From assembly GCF_029946505.1 (NCBI RefSeq), contig NZ_JARZHG010000015.1, forward strand, positions 1 to 64,000: a stretch of 64,000 nucleotides of DNA, read 5' to 3'. The translations under genes were made by a program, and so were the position numbers. A model generated the notes under the pieces. The model was not told the DNA's origin. It saw only the letters and a list, made by a program, of their open reading frames with translations, and made no database searches. Shown piece after piece: positions 53,087 through 62,388 of this stretch (its first letter is position 1; each line of letters begins with the position of its first letter). The DNA comes from Polyangium sp. y55x31 (GTDB lineage Bacteria; Myxococcota_A; Polyangia; Polyangiales; Polyangiaceae).

Positions 53087-55897
53087 ATGAGCACTGCCGA
53101 ACTCGCAAAAGCTTACGAGCCGAAGGACGTCGAACCCCGCTGGTACGCGTACTGGGTCGAGCACGACGTCTTCGCCGCCAACCCCGATCCGGCGGACAAG
53201 CGGCCCGTCTACGTCCTGCCCATGCCGCCCCCGAACGTCACGGGGTCGCTCCACATGGGGCACGCGCTCTTCGTCACGCTCGAGGACGTCCTCACGCGCT
53301 GGCATCGCATGCGCGGGTTCAACACGCTCTGGCAGCCCGGCATCGATCACGCGGGCATCGCCACGCAGACCGTCGTCGAGCGCCAGCTCCGCCGCGAGGG
53401 CAAGAGCCGCCACGACCTCGGCCGCGAGGCCTTCATCGAGCGCGTCTGGCAGTGGAAGACCGAGAGCGGCGGCCGCATCGCGCTCCAGCAGCGCGAGCTC
53501 GGCGCGAGCCCCGACTGGCCTCGCAGCAAGTTCACGATGGACGCCGACATGTCGCGCGCCGTGCGCGAGGCGTTCGTCCGTCTCTACGAGCAGGAGCTCA
53601 TCTATCGCGACACGCGCCTCGTGCACTGGGACTGCGAAGCGCAGACCGTGCTCTCGAACCTCGAGGTCGAGAACGAGGAGTCGAACGGCGAGCTCTTCGA
53701 GTTCGCGTATCCGATCGCCGGCGGCGAAGGCGAGCTCGTGGTCGCGACGACGCGCCCCGAGACGATGCTCGGCGACACGGCCGTCGCGGTGCACCCCGAC
53801 GATCCTCGGTACAAGCACCTGCACGGGAAATTCCTGCAGCACCCGTTCCTCGATCGGAAGGTCCCGATCATCACGGACGCGATCCTCGTCGATCCGAAGT
53901 TCGGCACGGGCGCCGTGAAGGTCACGCCCGCGCACGACTTCAACGATCACGAGACGGGCAAGCGCCACAAGCTGGAGATGATCTCCATCATGAACAAGGA
54001 CGGCACGCTCAACGCAGAGGCGGGGCCGTTCGCGGGTATGGAGCGCTTCGCCGCGCGCAAGGCCGTCAAGAAGGCGCTCGAAGAGAAGGGCCTCGTGCGT
54101 GGCTCGAAGAACCACACGCTCGTCTTGCCGCGCAGCGATCGGAACGGATCGATCGTCGAGCCGATGATCTCGACGCAGTGGTTCGTGAAGATGAAGCCAC
54201 TCGCGGGCCCGGCGCTCGCCGCGGTTCGTCACGGCCACACGAAGATCATCCCCGAGGACTGGACGAAGACCTACGAGCACTGGATGACGAACATCCTCGA
54301 CTGGTGCATCTCGCGCCAGCTCTGGTGGGGCCATCGGATCCCGGCGTTCTACTGCGACGCCTGCGGTCACATGATGGTCACGCGCGAGGACCCCACGGCG
54401 TGTGAGAAGTGCGGCGGCGAGAAGCTGCGCCAGGACGAGGACGTGCTCGACACGTGGTTCTCGAGCGGGCTCTGGCCGTTCTCCACGCTCGGCTGGCCGA
54501 ACGACACGGAGATGCTCCGCAAGTTCTACCCGGCGAGTGACCTCGAGACTGGCTACGACATCCTGTTCTTCTGGGTCGCGCGCATGATGATGATGGGCAT
54601 CCACTTCATGGGCGTGCCGCCGTTCAAGCGCATCCTCCTGCACGGCATGGTCGTCGACGAGACCGGCGACAAGATGAGCAAGGTGAAGGGCAACGTGATC
54701 GATCCGCTCGACCTCGTGCACGGCGCGACGTTCGACGCGGTCGTGGAGAAGACGCTGCCCGGCGCGCCGCGCGAGGAGTCGCTCAAGAAGTTCAAGAAGG
54801 CGTACCCGTCGGCCGCGCAGATGGGCGCGGGCTTCTCCGCATACGGCGCCGACGCGCTGCGCTTCACGCTGAGCACGTACTCCCCGCAGGCGCGACGTAT
54901 CCCGCTCTCGCCGAAGAAGATCGAGGGCAACCGGCACTTCTGCAACAAGATCTGGAACGCGGTGCGTTACGCGCTGCCGTACCTCGAAGGCGCGCGCGTC
55001 GGGCGCGAGCCGCCGAAGGCGACGACGTTGACGAACCGATGGATCCTCTCGCGGCTCGGCGCGGCGCTCGAGACGACGAAGAGCGGGCTCGACGAGTTCC
55101 GCTTGGATGAGGCGGCGCTCGCGCTCTACCACTTCTTCTGGGGCGAGCTCTGCGACTGGTACCTGGAGCTCACGAAGCCCGTGCTGAACCCGGCCGCGGG
55201 AGCGCAACCTGGGCCGGAGCAGGACGAGACGAAGGACGTGCTCGCGTACGTGATCGAGGCGTCGATCCGCGCGCTGCACCCGTTCATCCCGTACATCACG
55301 GAGGAGCTCTGGCAGCGTCTGCCGCGGCCTTCGGACGCGCCGAAATCGATCGCGCTCGCGCAGTATCCGGAGCCGGGCTCGGTGCCTCGCGACGCGGATG
55401 CCGAGCGCGACATGGGCACGGTGATGGCCGTGATCTCGGCGGCGCGAACGATCCGCAGCGAGCACGAGGTGCACCCGGGCGCCGAGGTGCCGCTCTTGCT
55501 CCGCGCGGAGGGGGAGGCAACGCTGTCGTTGCTGCGCGGCGAGGCGCGCGCGATCAAGACGCTCGTGAAGACGGCGGCGGAGCCTGGGATCGAGGCGCGC
55601 GGCGCGGCGCGTCCGAAGGGCGCGGTGATGAGCGTGGCGGCGGGCGTCGAGGTGCTCGTCGATCTGCGCGGGCTCGTCGAGGGCGCGAAGGAAGCGGCGC
55701 GGATCGAGCGCGAGATCAAGAAGACGGAGAAGGACATCGCCGCGCTGGAGAAGAAGCTCTCGCTGCCGAGTTTTGCCGAGAAGGCGCCGCCCGAGGTCGT
55801 GGCGGAGTCGAGGACTCAGCTCGACGAGCTGAAGAAGAAGCGAGTGGGCCTGGAGGAGGCCAAGAGTTTGGCGGCGGAGCTCGGGGAAACGAAGTAA
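53087..55897 (+). CDS. valS: Valyl-tRNA synthetase
   Basis: A 936-residue class I aminoacyl-tRNA synthetase. The HIGH motif is HMGH at 56-59, the KMSKS loop is KMSKV at 529-533, and the CP1 editing domain lies between (VATTRPETMLGDTAVAV and HDFNDHETGKRH). A zinc-like site (CDACGH, CEKCGG) is in the connective region. The C-terminus (REIKKTEKDIAALEKKL onward) is the tRNA-contacting coiled coil. Start ATG 53087 is preferred since upstream codons are non-conserved. Confidence 0.97.
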   Translation: MSTAELAKAYEPKDVEPRWYAYWVEHDVFAANPDPADKRPVYVLPMPPPNVTGSLHMGHALFVTLEDVLTRWHRMRGFNTLWQPGIDHAGIATQTVVERQLRREGKSRHDLGREAFIERVWQWKTESGGRIALQQRELGASPDWPRSKFTMDADMSRAVREAFVRLYEQELIYRDTRLVHWDCEAQTVLSNLEVENEESNGELFEFAYPIAGGEGELVVATTRPETMLGDTAVAVHPDDPRYKHLHGKFLQHPFLDRKVPIITDAILVDPKFGTGAVKVTPAHDFNDHETGKRHKLEMISIMNKDGTLNAEAGPFAGMERFAARKAVKKALEEKGLVRGSKNHTLVLPRSDRNGSIVEPMISTQWFVKMKPLAGPALAAVRHGHTKIIPEDWTKTYEHWMTNILDWCISRQLWWGHRIPAFYCDACGHMMVTREDPTACEKCGGEKLRQDEDVLDTWFSSGLWPFSTLGWPNDTEMLRKFYPASDLETGYDILFFWVARMMMMGIHFMGVPPFKRILLHGMVVDETGDKMSKVKGNVIDPLDLVHGATFDAVVEKTLPGAPREESLKKFKKAYPSAAQMGAGFSAYGADALRFTLSTYSPQARRIPLSPKKIEGNRHFCNKIWNAVRYALPYLEGARVGREPPKATTLTNRWILSRLGAALETTKSGLDEFRLDEAALALYHFFWGELCDWYLELTKPVLNPAAGAQPGPEQDETKDVLAYVIEASIRALHPFIPYITEELWQRLPRPSDAPKSIALAQYPEPGSVPRDADAERDMGTVMAVISAARTIRSEHEVHPGAEVPLLLRAEGEATLSLLRGEARAIKTLVKTAAEPGIEARGAARPKGAVMSVAAGVEVLVDLRGLVEGAKEAARIEREIKKTEKDIAALEKKLSLPSFAEKAPPEVVAESRTQLDELKKKRVGLEEAKSLAAELGETK

Positions 55898-55920
55898 GGT
55901 TTGTCCCGGGAGGTCCTGGG

Positions 55921-56493
55921 ATGAACGAACCGGCGCGCATGCTCAAGTACACGTTCGCGGAGTACATCGCGCTCGAGGAGCAGAGCGAAACCAAGCACGA
56001 GTACGTGGACGGCGAGATCTACGCCATGTCGGGTAGTACGGCCCGGCACTCGCTGCTCACGACGGGAATGAGCAGCGCGCTGAGCCAAGCGCTCGGCGCT
56101 CGCGGATGCCGCGTCTTCAGCCCGGATATGCGCATCCGCGTGCAAGAGACCGGCCTCGCGACCTACCCCGACGTGAGCGTCGTCTGCGGCAAGCTCGAGT
56201 TCGACCCCGAGAACTCGAACACCCTCACGAACCCCATCCTGATTGTCGAGGTCCTCTCGCCGAGCACCGAGAAGTACGACCGGCAGCAGAAGTTCGACCA
56301 CTACCGGCTCATACCTACGCTCCGCGAGTACCTGCTCATCTCGCAGGACGAGCGGCGCATCACGCACTACACGCGGAACGAGGACGACTCCTGGACCCTC
56401 CGGGACGTGCGGCTCTCGCAGCCCCTCAAGCTCCCCTCGCTCGATGTCACGCTCTCGCTCGACGACATCTACCGCGGCGTCTTCGACCCCTGA
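55921..56493 (+). CDS. Uma2 family (DUF820) PD-(D/E)XK-like protein
   Basis: A 190-residue member of the Uma2/DUF820 family of predicted restriction-endonuclease-like proteins. HEYVDGEIYAMSG near residues 26-38 and PDVSVVCG, IVEVLSPSTEKYDRQQKF carry the acidic residues of the fold, and YLLISQDERR is the usual next strand. The function of the family is not established. It follows valS by 23 bp and converges with the next gene across 3 bp. Members are often scattered as single genes and can be horizontally spread. Confidence 0.88.
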   Translation: MNEPARMLKYTFAEYIALEEQSETKHEYVDGEIYAMSGSTARHSLLTTGMSSALSQALGARGCRVFSPDMRIRVQETGLATYPDVSVVCGKLEFDPENSNTLTNPILIVEVLSPSTEKYDRQQKFDHYRLIPTLREYLLISQDERRITHYTRNEDDSWTLRDVRLSQPLKLPSLDVTLSLDDIYRGVFDP

Positions 56494-56496
56494 CGC

Positions 56497-57441
56497 CTAG
56501 GCCCCCCACCAGAGCATCTCGTGCACCTGCATCTGCCCCTGGATGCTCACGATCACCCGTAGTTTGTCCCCGTCCGTCTCCACGACGTGCGCCGGGAACG
56601 CATCCGCGGGGTAAAACGCGCTCTTCACGAACCCCTTCGCATCCAGCCAGAACAGGTGCACGCCCTCGGGCGTCGGTCCGTGCAGGAGCAACATCCGCCC
56701 GCCGCCGAGCCACACGAAATCGAGCCACTTGAAGCCGAGCTCGGCGAACCGCTCCGCCGACGGAAAGTCCTCGCCCACATCGCGCAGCTCCGGCAGGTGC
56801 GCGCGCAAATGCTTGTAGAGCAGGTCGTACCGCACCTTCGCGAGCCGCGGCATCCGCCGATCCGGAGGCGCGATCACCGGCAGCGCGTCCGCGTCGAACG
56901 TCGGCACTTCCACGTGCGTCCGGTATCGATCGACGAGCCGCGGATGATCGATCTCGTCGTCGGACAGCGCCTTCAGCCACCACCCGAAGATCGACAGATC
57001 TCCCGTGCCCGCGCGTGACGTGAGCCGCACGAGCGACTCCCAGAGCGGCCTCCGCACCTGCCACTCGCCCCCGTGGTTCTTCACGACACACGCGCCCACG
57101 TAGAGCGCGCCGTGCGTCACGAACTGCACGAGGAACGGCGGTTCCCCCTTCACCTGAGGTTCGAGCCAGGCATCCCGCTTCTCGCGCATGAGCCGCGCGC
57201 CGAGCCGATGCACCGACGCGTCCGAGTAGTCGAGCGCGAGGTCCGGCGCGCCGAGGGCCTTCGGCGCGAGGTGGGCGAACGTCTCGGCGATGTCGTCGAT
57301 CTGCGCGAGGATCGCCGGGTTTTTCCCCGGGTTTGCGTCCTCGGTCCGGGCCTTCTGGAGGTCGAACCGGACGTCCTTCGGGTAGTACGGCTGGAAAAAC
57401 CTGGCGAACAGCAGCTCGGCGGTGCGTTTTTCGGCGCTCAT
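56497..57441 (-). CDS. Uncharacterised 314-residue protein
   Basis: A soluble protein with no signal peptide and no recognised motif. The sequence is balanced between helix and strand, with aromatic pairs at the C-terminus (EMLWWGA) and elsewhere (FGWWLKAL). It lies directly downstream of rpoN on the same strand, with 14 bp between the rpoN stop and its start, so it is likely to be co-transcribed with rpoN. Genes after rpoN often encode regulators, but nothing in this one shows such a role. Confidence 0.72.
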   Translation of the reverse strand: MSAEKRTAELLFARFFQPYYPKDVRFDLQKARTEDANPGKNPAILAQIDDIAETFAHLAPKALGAPDLALDYSDASVHRLGARLMREKRDAWLEPQVKGEPPFLVQFVTHGALYVGACVVKNHGGEWQVRRPLWESLVRLTSRAGTGDLSIFGWWLKALSDDEIDHPRLVDRYRTHVEVPTFDADALPVIAPPDRRMPRLAKVRYDLLYKHLRAHLPELRDVGEDFPSAERFAELGFKWLDFVWLGGGRMLLLHGPTPEGVHLFWLDAKGFVKSAFYPADAFPAHVVETDGDKLRVIVSIQGQMQVHEMLWWGA

Positions 57442-57455
57442 GGCAGGGGGCGCGC

Positions 57456-58988
57456 TCAGAACATCTTCTTGCGCTTCGAGGACGACAGGATGCCGAGCAT
57501 TTCCCGGTACTTCGCGACGGTCCTCCGCGCGATCCGGATGCCGTCCTGGTCCTCGAGGATCTTCACGATCGCCTGATCACTCAGCGGGTTCGACTTGTCC
57601 TCCGCCGCGATGATCTTCTTGATCGCCTGCTTCACGCTCTCCGAGGCGATGTCCTCGTCCGCGACGCGGTGGATCGACGAGTTGAAGAAGTACTTCAGCT
57701 CGAAGAGCCCCTGCGGCGTGTGCACGTACTTGTTCGACGTCACGCGCGAGATCGTCGACTCGTGCATCCCCACGCTCTCGGCCACGTCGCGCAGGATCAT
57801 CGGCTTCAGGTAGGCCACGCCTCGCTCGAGGAAGTCCTTCTGCTTCTCGACGATGCACTCGGTCACCTTGATGATCGTCCGCCGCCGCTGCTCGATCGCC
57901 CGGATCAGCCACTGCGCCGAGCGGAGTTTTTCGCTGATGAACTCCTTCGCCTTCGGGTCCTTCAGCATCCGCTGCGCCAGGCCCTCGTTGATGAAGAGCC
58001 GCTGCAGACCCTTGTCGTTGTCCGTCACGACCCACAGGTCGCCGTCCTTGATGACGTAGACGTCGGGCGTGATGGCGATCGTCTTGTCGTCGACCTCGGC
58101 GAAGTTTCGCGCCGGGACGCTCTCGAGCTTCTGGATCTCCTGGACCGCCTCGTAGACCTCTTCGAGCGAGATCTTCAGCGCCTTCGCGATCGCCGGAAAG
58201 TTGCGCCGCTCGACGTTGTGCAGGTGGTCCTTGATGATGGCCATCTCGACCGCGTCGTAGCCGAGCACCTCCGCCTGGATGCGCAGGCACTCGGAGAGGT
58301 CGCGCGCCGCCACGCCCACCGGGTCGAAGCGCTGGAGCATCGCGAGCACCTCCGGCGCGTCCTCCGGGTCGAGCCCCGCCTCGTTCGCGAGGTCGTCGAG
58401 CGTCAGGTCCGGCCGCTTCGTCCCGTCCGGGTTCTCCCCGCCCGACATGTCGAGATAGCCGCGCTCGTCGAGGTTGCCGATGACGAGCTCGGCGAAGCGA
58501 CACTCGTTCTCCACGAAGTCGCTCATCTGAAGCTGCCAGAGCAGGTGCTCTTGCAGGCTCAGGTTCCGGGTCAGGTTCTGCTCGATCGGCGGCAGCTCCT
58601 CGAACCCGCCGCGCTGCGAGGGCATGGCCTGCTGGAGCTGGCGGTTCTCGAGGAACTGCTCCCAGTCGACCTCCTTGACCCGTTTTTCGGTGTCTCGCAT
58701 CGCGAGATCGGTGTCGGAGTGCTCCGAGCCCGACCGCTCGAGGTTCAGGTTCGACCGACCGTCGGCATCCTGCCCCTCCCGGCTCGTCGTCCCCGAGGTG
58801 TCCCGCGACTTCGACGACACCGATTCGCCCGAGTCGTCGGCGAGCAGCGGGTTGCCGTCGAGCTCCTTGCGGATTTCCTCTACCAGTTCGAGGCGCGACA
58901 GCTGTAGCAGCCGGATCGCCTGCACCAGCTGCGGCGTCATCACCAGCTGCTGGGACAGCTTGAACTGGAGCTTCATCTCCATGCCCAT
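57456..58988 (-). CDS. rpoN: RNA polymerase sigma-54 factor
   Basis: A 510-residue sigma factor that directs polymerase to -24/-12 promoters with enhancer-binding proteins. The activator-contact region I is at the N-terminus (QLVMTPQLVQAIRLLQLSRLEL), the core-binding region in the middle, and the RpoN box ARRTVAKYR sits at 487-495 near the C-terminus. ATG 58988 is preceded by AGGAG 7 bases upstream. The C-terminus after the box is basic and short. Confidence 0.97.
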   Translation of the reverse strand: MGMEMKLQFKLSQQLVMTPQLVQAIRLLQLSRLELVEEIRKELDGNPLLADDSGESVSSKSRDTSGTTSREGQDADGRSNLNLERSGSEHSDTDLAMRDTEKRVKEVDWEQFLENRQLQQAMPSQRGGFEELPPIEQNLTRNLSLQEHLLWQLQMSDFVENECRFAELVIGNLDERGYLDMSGGENPDGTKRPDLTLDDLANEAGLDPEDAPEVLAMLQRFDPVGVAARDLSECLRIQAEVLGYDAVEMAIIKDHLHNVERRNFPAIAKALKISLEEVYEAVQEIQKLESVPARNFAEVDDKTIAITPDVYVIKDGDLWVVTDNDKGLQRLFINEGLAQRMLKDPKAKEFISEKLRSAQWLIRAIEQRRRTIIKVTECIVEKQKDFLERGVAYLKPMILRDVAESVGMHESTISRVTSNKYVHTPQGLFELKYFFNSSIHRVADEDIASESVKQAIKKIIAAEDKSNPLSDQAIVKILEDQDGIRIARRTVAKYREMLGILSSSKRKKMF

Positions 58989-59340
58989 CGAGAGCTCCTA
59001 CCTGGTCGAACACCCTGGGACCCCCAAGCCCGGTGGGCGTGGGGAGCGAGGTCCGGACCGACTACGTGCCCGGTACCGCATCCCACCCTAGCACTGAAAC
59101 CCGTCGCGGCCCGAGTCTTGCTTTGTCTCGTCTATAAACTCTTGGTTCAAAAATTGCGCATCCTCAGGCCCGCGACAAGCCTTGCCACACGGTGTTCTGA
59201 AACACAATCGCTGGAGAAGCTCCCTCACGCTTCGGGAAAATCCTGATGAGCCCCTCGGTCAGGGATGGACGTGAGGCCCAGCCCATGATGTTGTACGAGC
59301 AGCCCATCTCACGCGTTGCACGGTCAGACAGGGGGGTGCC
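58989..59340. other. Divergent region between rpoN and a Crp/Fnr gene
   Basis: A 352-bp stretch without a gene, presumably with both promoters. It contains a low-GC pocket near 59118-59160 (TCTATAAACT, then GGTTCAAAAATTG), where promoter elements are most likely, but no correctly spaced -35/-10 or -24/-12 pair is recognised. Confidence 0.5.
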
Positions 59341-60066
59341 ATGGGTCTGCAGGAAGGCGAGACACAAGCGACGACAACCAAGCCGAGCGCCCGCGCCCTC
59401 GAGATCCTCGAGCGCTCCGGCCTGCGCGGCCTGCCCGAGCCCACACGACACGCTTTGCTCGACGGCGGGAAAGTCGAGCGCCTCCTCCGCCGCCAGCGCA
59501 TCGCGCAGCAAGGCGAGCCCGCCGCCGCCCTGTTCCTCCTCGGAAAGGGCCGCGTCAAGCTCGAGCGCGCCGGCGGCGGCCACGTGTTCCCGGTCGGTCA
59601 CCGAGGCCCGGGCGACCTCGTCGGGGAAGCGGCGCTCACGGGCAACGTCGCTCCGGAGCACGCCATCGTCGCCGACGAGGCCGAGGCGCTCGTGATTCCG
59701 GCCACGTTCCTGCACCGGCTCACGACCACGGATACGAGCTTGCAAGCCGTCGTGGCGCGGGCGCTGCTCGAAGGCCAGCGCGCCGCGGAAGACCGGCTCG
59801 CCTCTCTCCTCTTGCGCAGCGTCCGCGCGCGGCTCGTCGAGCTCCTGCTCGACGGGCTCGGCCGCTGGGGCGAACCCCATCGAAACGGGACAGCCCTCTC
59901 CGCCCCCTTCACCCATGCCGATCTCGCGAGCCTCATCGGCTCGACGCGCGAGACCGTCACGCTCGAGCTCGGCAGGTTGCGCCGCGCCAAGCTCATCGAG
60001 CTCGACAGGCGCCGGATCGTCATACCCGACCGCGACGCGCTTGCGCGGTACGCCGAGTCGCAGTGA
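59341..60066 (+). CDS. Crp/Fnr-family transcriptional regulator
   Basis: A 241-residue regulator. Residues about 25-150 form the cyclic-nucleotide-like jelly roll (QQGEPAAALFLLGKGRVKLERAG, GDLVGEAAL), and the C-terminal winged helix has FTHADLASLIGSTRETVTLELGRLRRAKLI. There is no Cys cluster as in Fnr, so the signal may be a small ligand or another input. It is preceded by a purine-rich GGGGGG run. The last 47 bp overlap the end of the converging receiver gene. Confidence 0.9.
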   Translation: MGLQEGETQATTTKPSARALEILERSGLRGLPEPTRHALLDGGKVERLLRRQRIAQQGEPAAALFLLGKGRVKLERAGGGHVFPVGHRGPGDLVGEAALTGNVAPEHAIVADEAEALVIPATFLHRLTTTDTSLQAVVARALLEGQRAAEDRLASLLLRSVRARLVELLLDGLGRWGEPHRNGTALSAPFTHADLASLIGSTRETVTLELGRLRRAKLIELDRRRIVIPDRDALARYAESQ

Positions 60067-60469
60067 TGCGACGAACGAGCGGGAAGACGCCGGAGCGCGG
60101 CGCCGCTCGTCGCGACGAACGCGCGCCGAAGACCGCGTCGAGGAGCCGCTCGAACGGATAGGGCTTGACGATCACGTCCGCGAGCTCGGCGGACTCGTGG
60201 CGCGGCAAGGGCTGGCTCGTCGTGACGATCACCCGGTGCGGCACGTTCCCGTGCGCGCGCATCCGCTGAAGGATCTCCACACACTTCGGCGAGGAGGTCG
60301 AGAGATCGATGACCGCGACGTCGTACGTCCGGTGCCCGAGCTCCGCGAGCGCCTCGTCGAGCGTCGCCGTCTTCGTCACCTTCGCGCCACGATTCGTGAG
60401 CAGGAGCGCCGTGGCCTCACGCATCAGTTGTTCTTCATCCAAGAGCAGGATCGTCGGTACGTTGAGCAT
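60020..60469 (-). CDS. Single-domain receiver protein
   Basis: A 149-residue CheY-like receiver. The acidic pocket LLDEEQ near the N-terminus and the phosphorylation Asp in VAVIDLSTSS are present, and VIVKPYPFERLL matches the conserved lysine region. The last 30 residues are basic and not part of the fold, and they overlap the converging regulator gene by 47 bp. No kinase lies next to it. Confidence 0.82.
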   Translation of the reverse strand: MLNVPTILLLDEEQLMREATALLLTNRGAKVTKTATLDEALAELGHRTYDVAVIDLSTSSPKCVEILQRMRAHGNVPHRVIVTTSQPLPRHESAELADVIVKPYPFERLLDAVFGARSSRRAAPRSGVFPLVRRITATRRTAQARRGRV

Positions 60470-60925
60470 GGCGCCGCGGCACCTTGCAGCGCGCGTGCCG
60501 TCAGGGTTCGGCGTCGGCGAGTTGGTTTCTGAGCTTACCAGCGTTCGTCGTGGCGCCTGAAGATCCCTGGTTCAAATGGCGCCCCCGCGGCCGCCTGCTT
60601 CCTTTCCGTACGATCACGCTCTGTGCCCGAAAGAGGCTTGCGTGAGCCTCCTTGCGCGCAAATCGGTGACCAAACACAGGCAATCGTCGTCCGAGGACAT
60701 TGCCGCGTGAGGGCCGTGCGCGCTTTCTTCCCATCAACGAGCGGTCGGGACGTGGAAAGGTCTTCGACCAGACGGAGCAACCAACGTCGTTCCGCACGTC
60801 CTCCCGAGACTCCAAGATCGGCGTGATTTCAAGCACTTAACCGTCCTCGACGGCCTGGATCGAATCGTGCAATACGCGAGGTCCGCCGGGCCGGTTCACC
60901 CGGTCCAGGTTTCCTTGGAGGCACG
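60470..60925. other. Gene-free stretch upstream of the lipoprotein gene
   Basis: These 456 bp lie between the receiver gene (minus) and the following lipoprotein gene (plus). A short hairpin (GAGGCT / AGCCTC, 60633-60650) is visible. No RNA gene, small gene or promoter pair is recognised, except the ribosome site GGAGG just before ATG 60926. Confidence 0.5.
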
Positions 60926-62323
60926 ATGATGCATGCGCTTCGCGTATTGACGATTGCCACGCTTTCCCTCGCAACCGCCGCGCTCGTGGGCTGCGGCGAC
61001 GACGATCCGCCGGAGAACGAGAACAAGAGCTGCTCCGTCCAGGCGCAGACCGGCTGCGGCACCGGGCTCGTGTGCGAGGAGGTCGAAGGATCGGATCCGG
61101 CCTGCTTTGCGCCCGTGGCGTTCAAAGGAATGGTCGTGAACGCCCTCGACGACAAACCCGTGGCGGGGGCGCGCATCGTGGCCCGCGACGCGAACGACGC
61201 AGCCGTCTCGCCGGTCGCCATCTCGGCGGCGGACGGGACGTACACGCTGAACGTGCCGGCCAAACGCAACGCGGAGGGCAAGCCGCTGGCCGCGAAGCTG
61301 ACCCTGCGCGCGGACGCGTCGGGCTACCAGACGTTCCCGCTGGCCCCGCGCGTGGCGCTGCCGATCGACGTGGACACGGCCGCGGGCAGCCCGCCCGTGG
61401 TGCAAAACGCGTCGACGGACATCGCGCTCGTGCCGCTGCAAAACGCGTCCGGGCTCGGGTCGATCGCAGGCACGGTGGTGGCCGACGCCGGCGTGAACCT
61501 GGCTCCCGCAGGCGCGCTGGTCGTCGCCGGCGGATCGACGGGCATCGTCGACTTCAAGGGCAATTTCGTCGTCTACAACGTGCCGGCGAACATGAGCGTG
61601 GACGTGAAGGCCTACGCCGCGGGCCTGCAGATCACGCCGAAGACGGTGGCCGTCGAGGCCGGCAAGGAGACGGGCAACGTCGAGCTGCGCATCTCGAGCG
61701 CGGCGACGGCGAAGGTGACGGGCAGCGTGCAGATCGTGAACGGCAACGGCTTCAGCACGACGAGCGTGGTGCTCGCGCTGAAGGACACGTTCGTCGCAGA
61801 CGCGGCGCGCGGCGAGGTGCCGAAGGGCCTGCGCGTGGGCGGCGTGACGGGCGCCTACGAGTTCACCGGCGTGCCCGACGGCGACTACGTGATCCTCGCG
61901 GCCTTCGAGAACGACGGCCTGGTGCGCGATCCCGACATCTCGATCGGCGGCACGAGCATCCTCGATGTGACGATCGCGGGCGGGCAGAGCGTGACGAAGG
62001 AGGGCTTCAAGGTGACGGGCTCGCTCGCCACCGAGTCGCCCGGCAAGGACGGGATCGAAGAGGTCACGGGCACGCCGACGTTCGTCTGGGCCGACGACTC
62101 GAGCGAGGACATGTACGAGGTGCGCGTGTTCGACGCGTACGGCGTGATGGTCTGGGAAGACCCCGCGGTGCCGAGCGTGAGCGGCTCGAAGACGGTGAGC
62201 GTGGAGTACAAGGGCGACGCGCTGACCCCGGGCATGATCTACCAGTTCCGCGCGACATCGATCAAAGACGGCGTGCCCATCTCGCAGACCGAAGATCTGC
62301 GCGGCGTGTTCATCGCCCGCTGA
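60926..62323 (+). CDS. Secreted lipoprotein with carboxypeptidase-regulatory-like repeats
   Basis: A 465-residue exported protein. The signal ends in LVGC (Cys23), followed by a Cys-rich stretch (SCSVQAQTGCGTGLVCEE) and repeated Ig-like carboxypeptidase-regulatory modules (PVAGARIVARDANDA, ADGTYTLNVPA, AYEFTGVPDGDYVILAAF). These modules are usually adhesion or scaffold units. The C-terminus has a fibronectin-like strand set. ATG 60926 follows GGAGG closely. It precedes a second lipoprotein gene by 65 bp. Confidence 0.8.
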   Translation: MMHALRVLTIATLSLATAALVGCGDDDPPENENKSCSVQAQTGCGTGLVCEEVEGSDPACFAPVAFKGMVVNALDDKPVAGARIVARDANDAAVSPVAISAADGTYTLNVPAKRNAEGKPLAAKLTLRADASGYQTFPLAPRVALPIDVDTAAGSPPVVQNASTDIALVPLQNASGLGSIAGTVVADAGVNLAPAGALVVAGGSTGIVDFKGNFVVYNVPANMSVDVKAYAAGLQITPKTVAVEAGKETGNVELRISSAATAKVTGSVQIVNGNGFSTTSVVLALKDTFVADAARGEVPKGLRVGGVTGAYEFTGVPDGDYVILAAFENDGLVRDPDISIGGTSILDVTIAGGQSVTKEGFKVTGSLATESPGKDGIEEVTGTPTFVWADDSSEDMYEVRVFDAYGVMVWEDPAVPSVSGSKTVSVEYKGDALTPGMIYQFRATSIKDGVPISQTEDLRGVFIAR

Positions 62324-62388
62324 TCCATCCCGCTCCCTTTCCCCCGTAAACCAAGGCTTTTTCGATCTTGTCCCCCTCGGAGGTGACC

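Noticed and set aside
51992-55474. Very long minus-strand frame opposite valS and the receiver gene
   Set aside because: It is Arg/Ala/Glu-rich without domains and fully antisense to valS, which is certain from its motifs.
59116-59140. Possible sigma-70 promoter TTGCTT/TATAAA between rpoN and the Crp/Fnr gene
   Set aside because: The two boxes are only 9 bp apart, far too close for a working pair.
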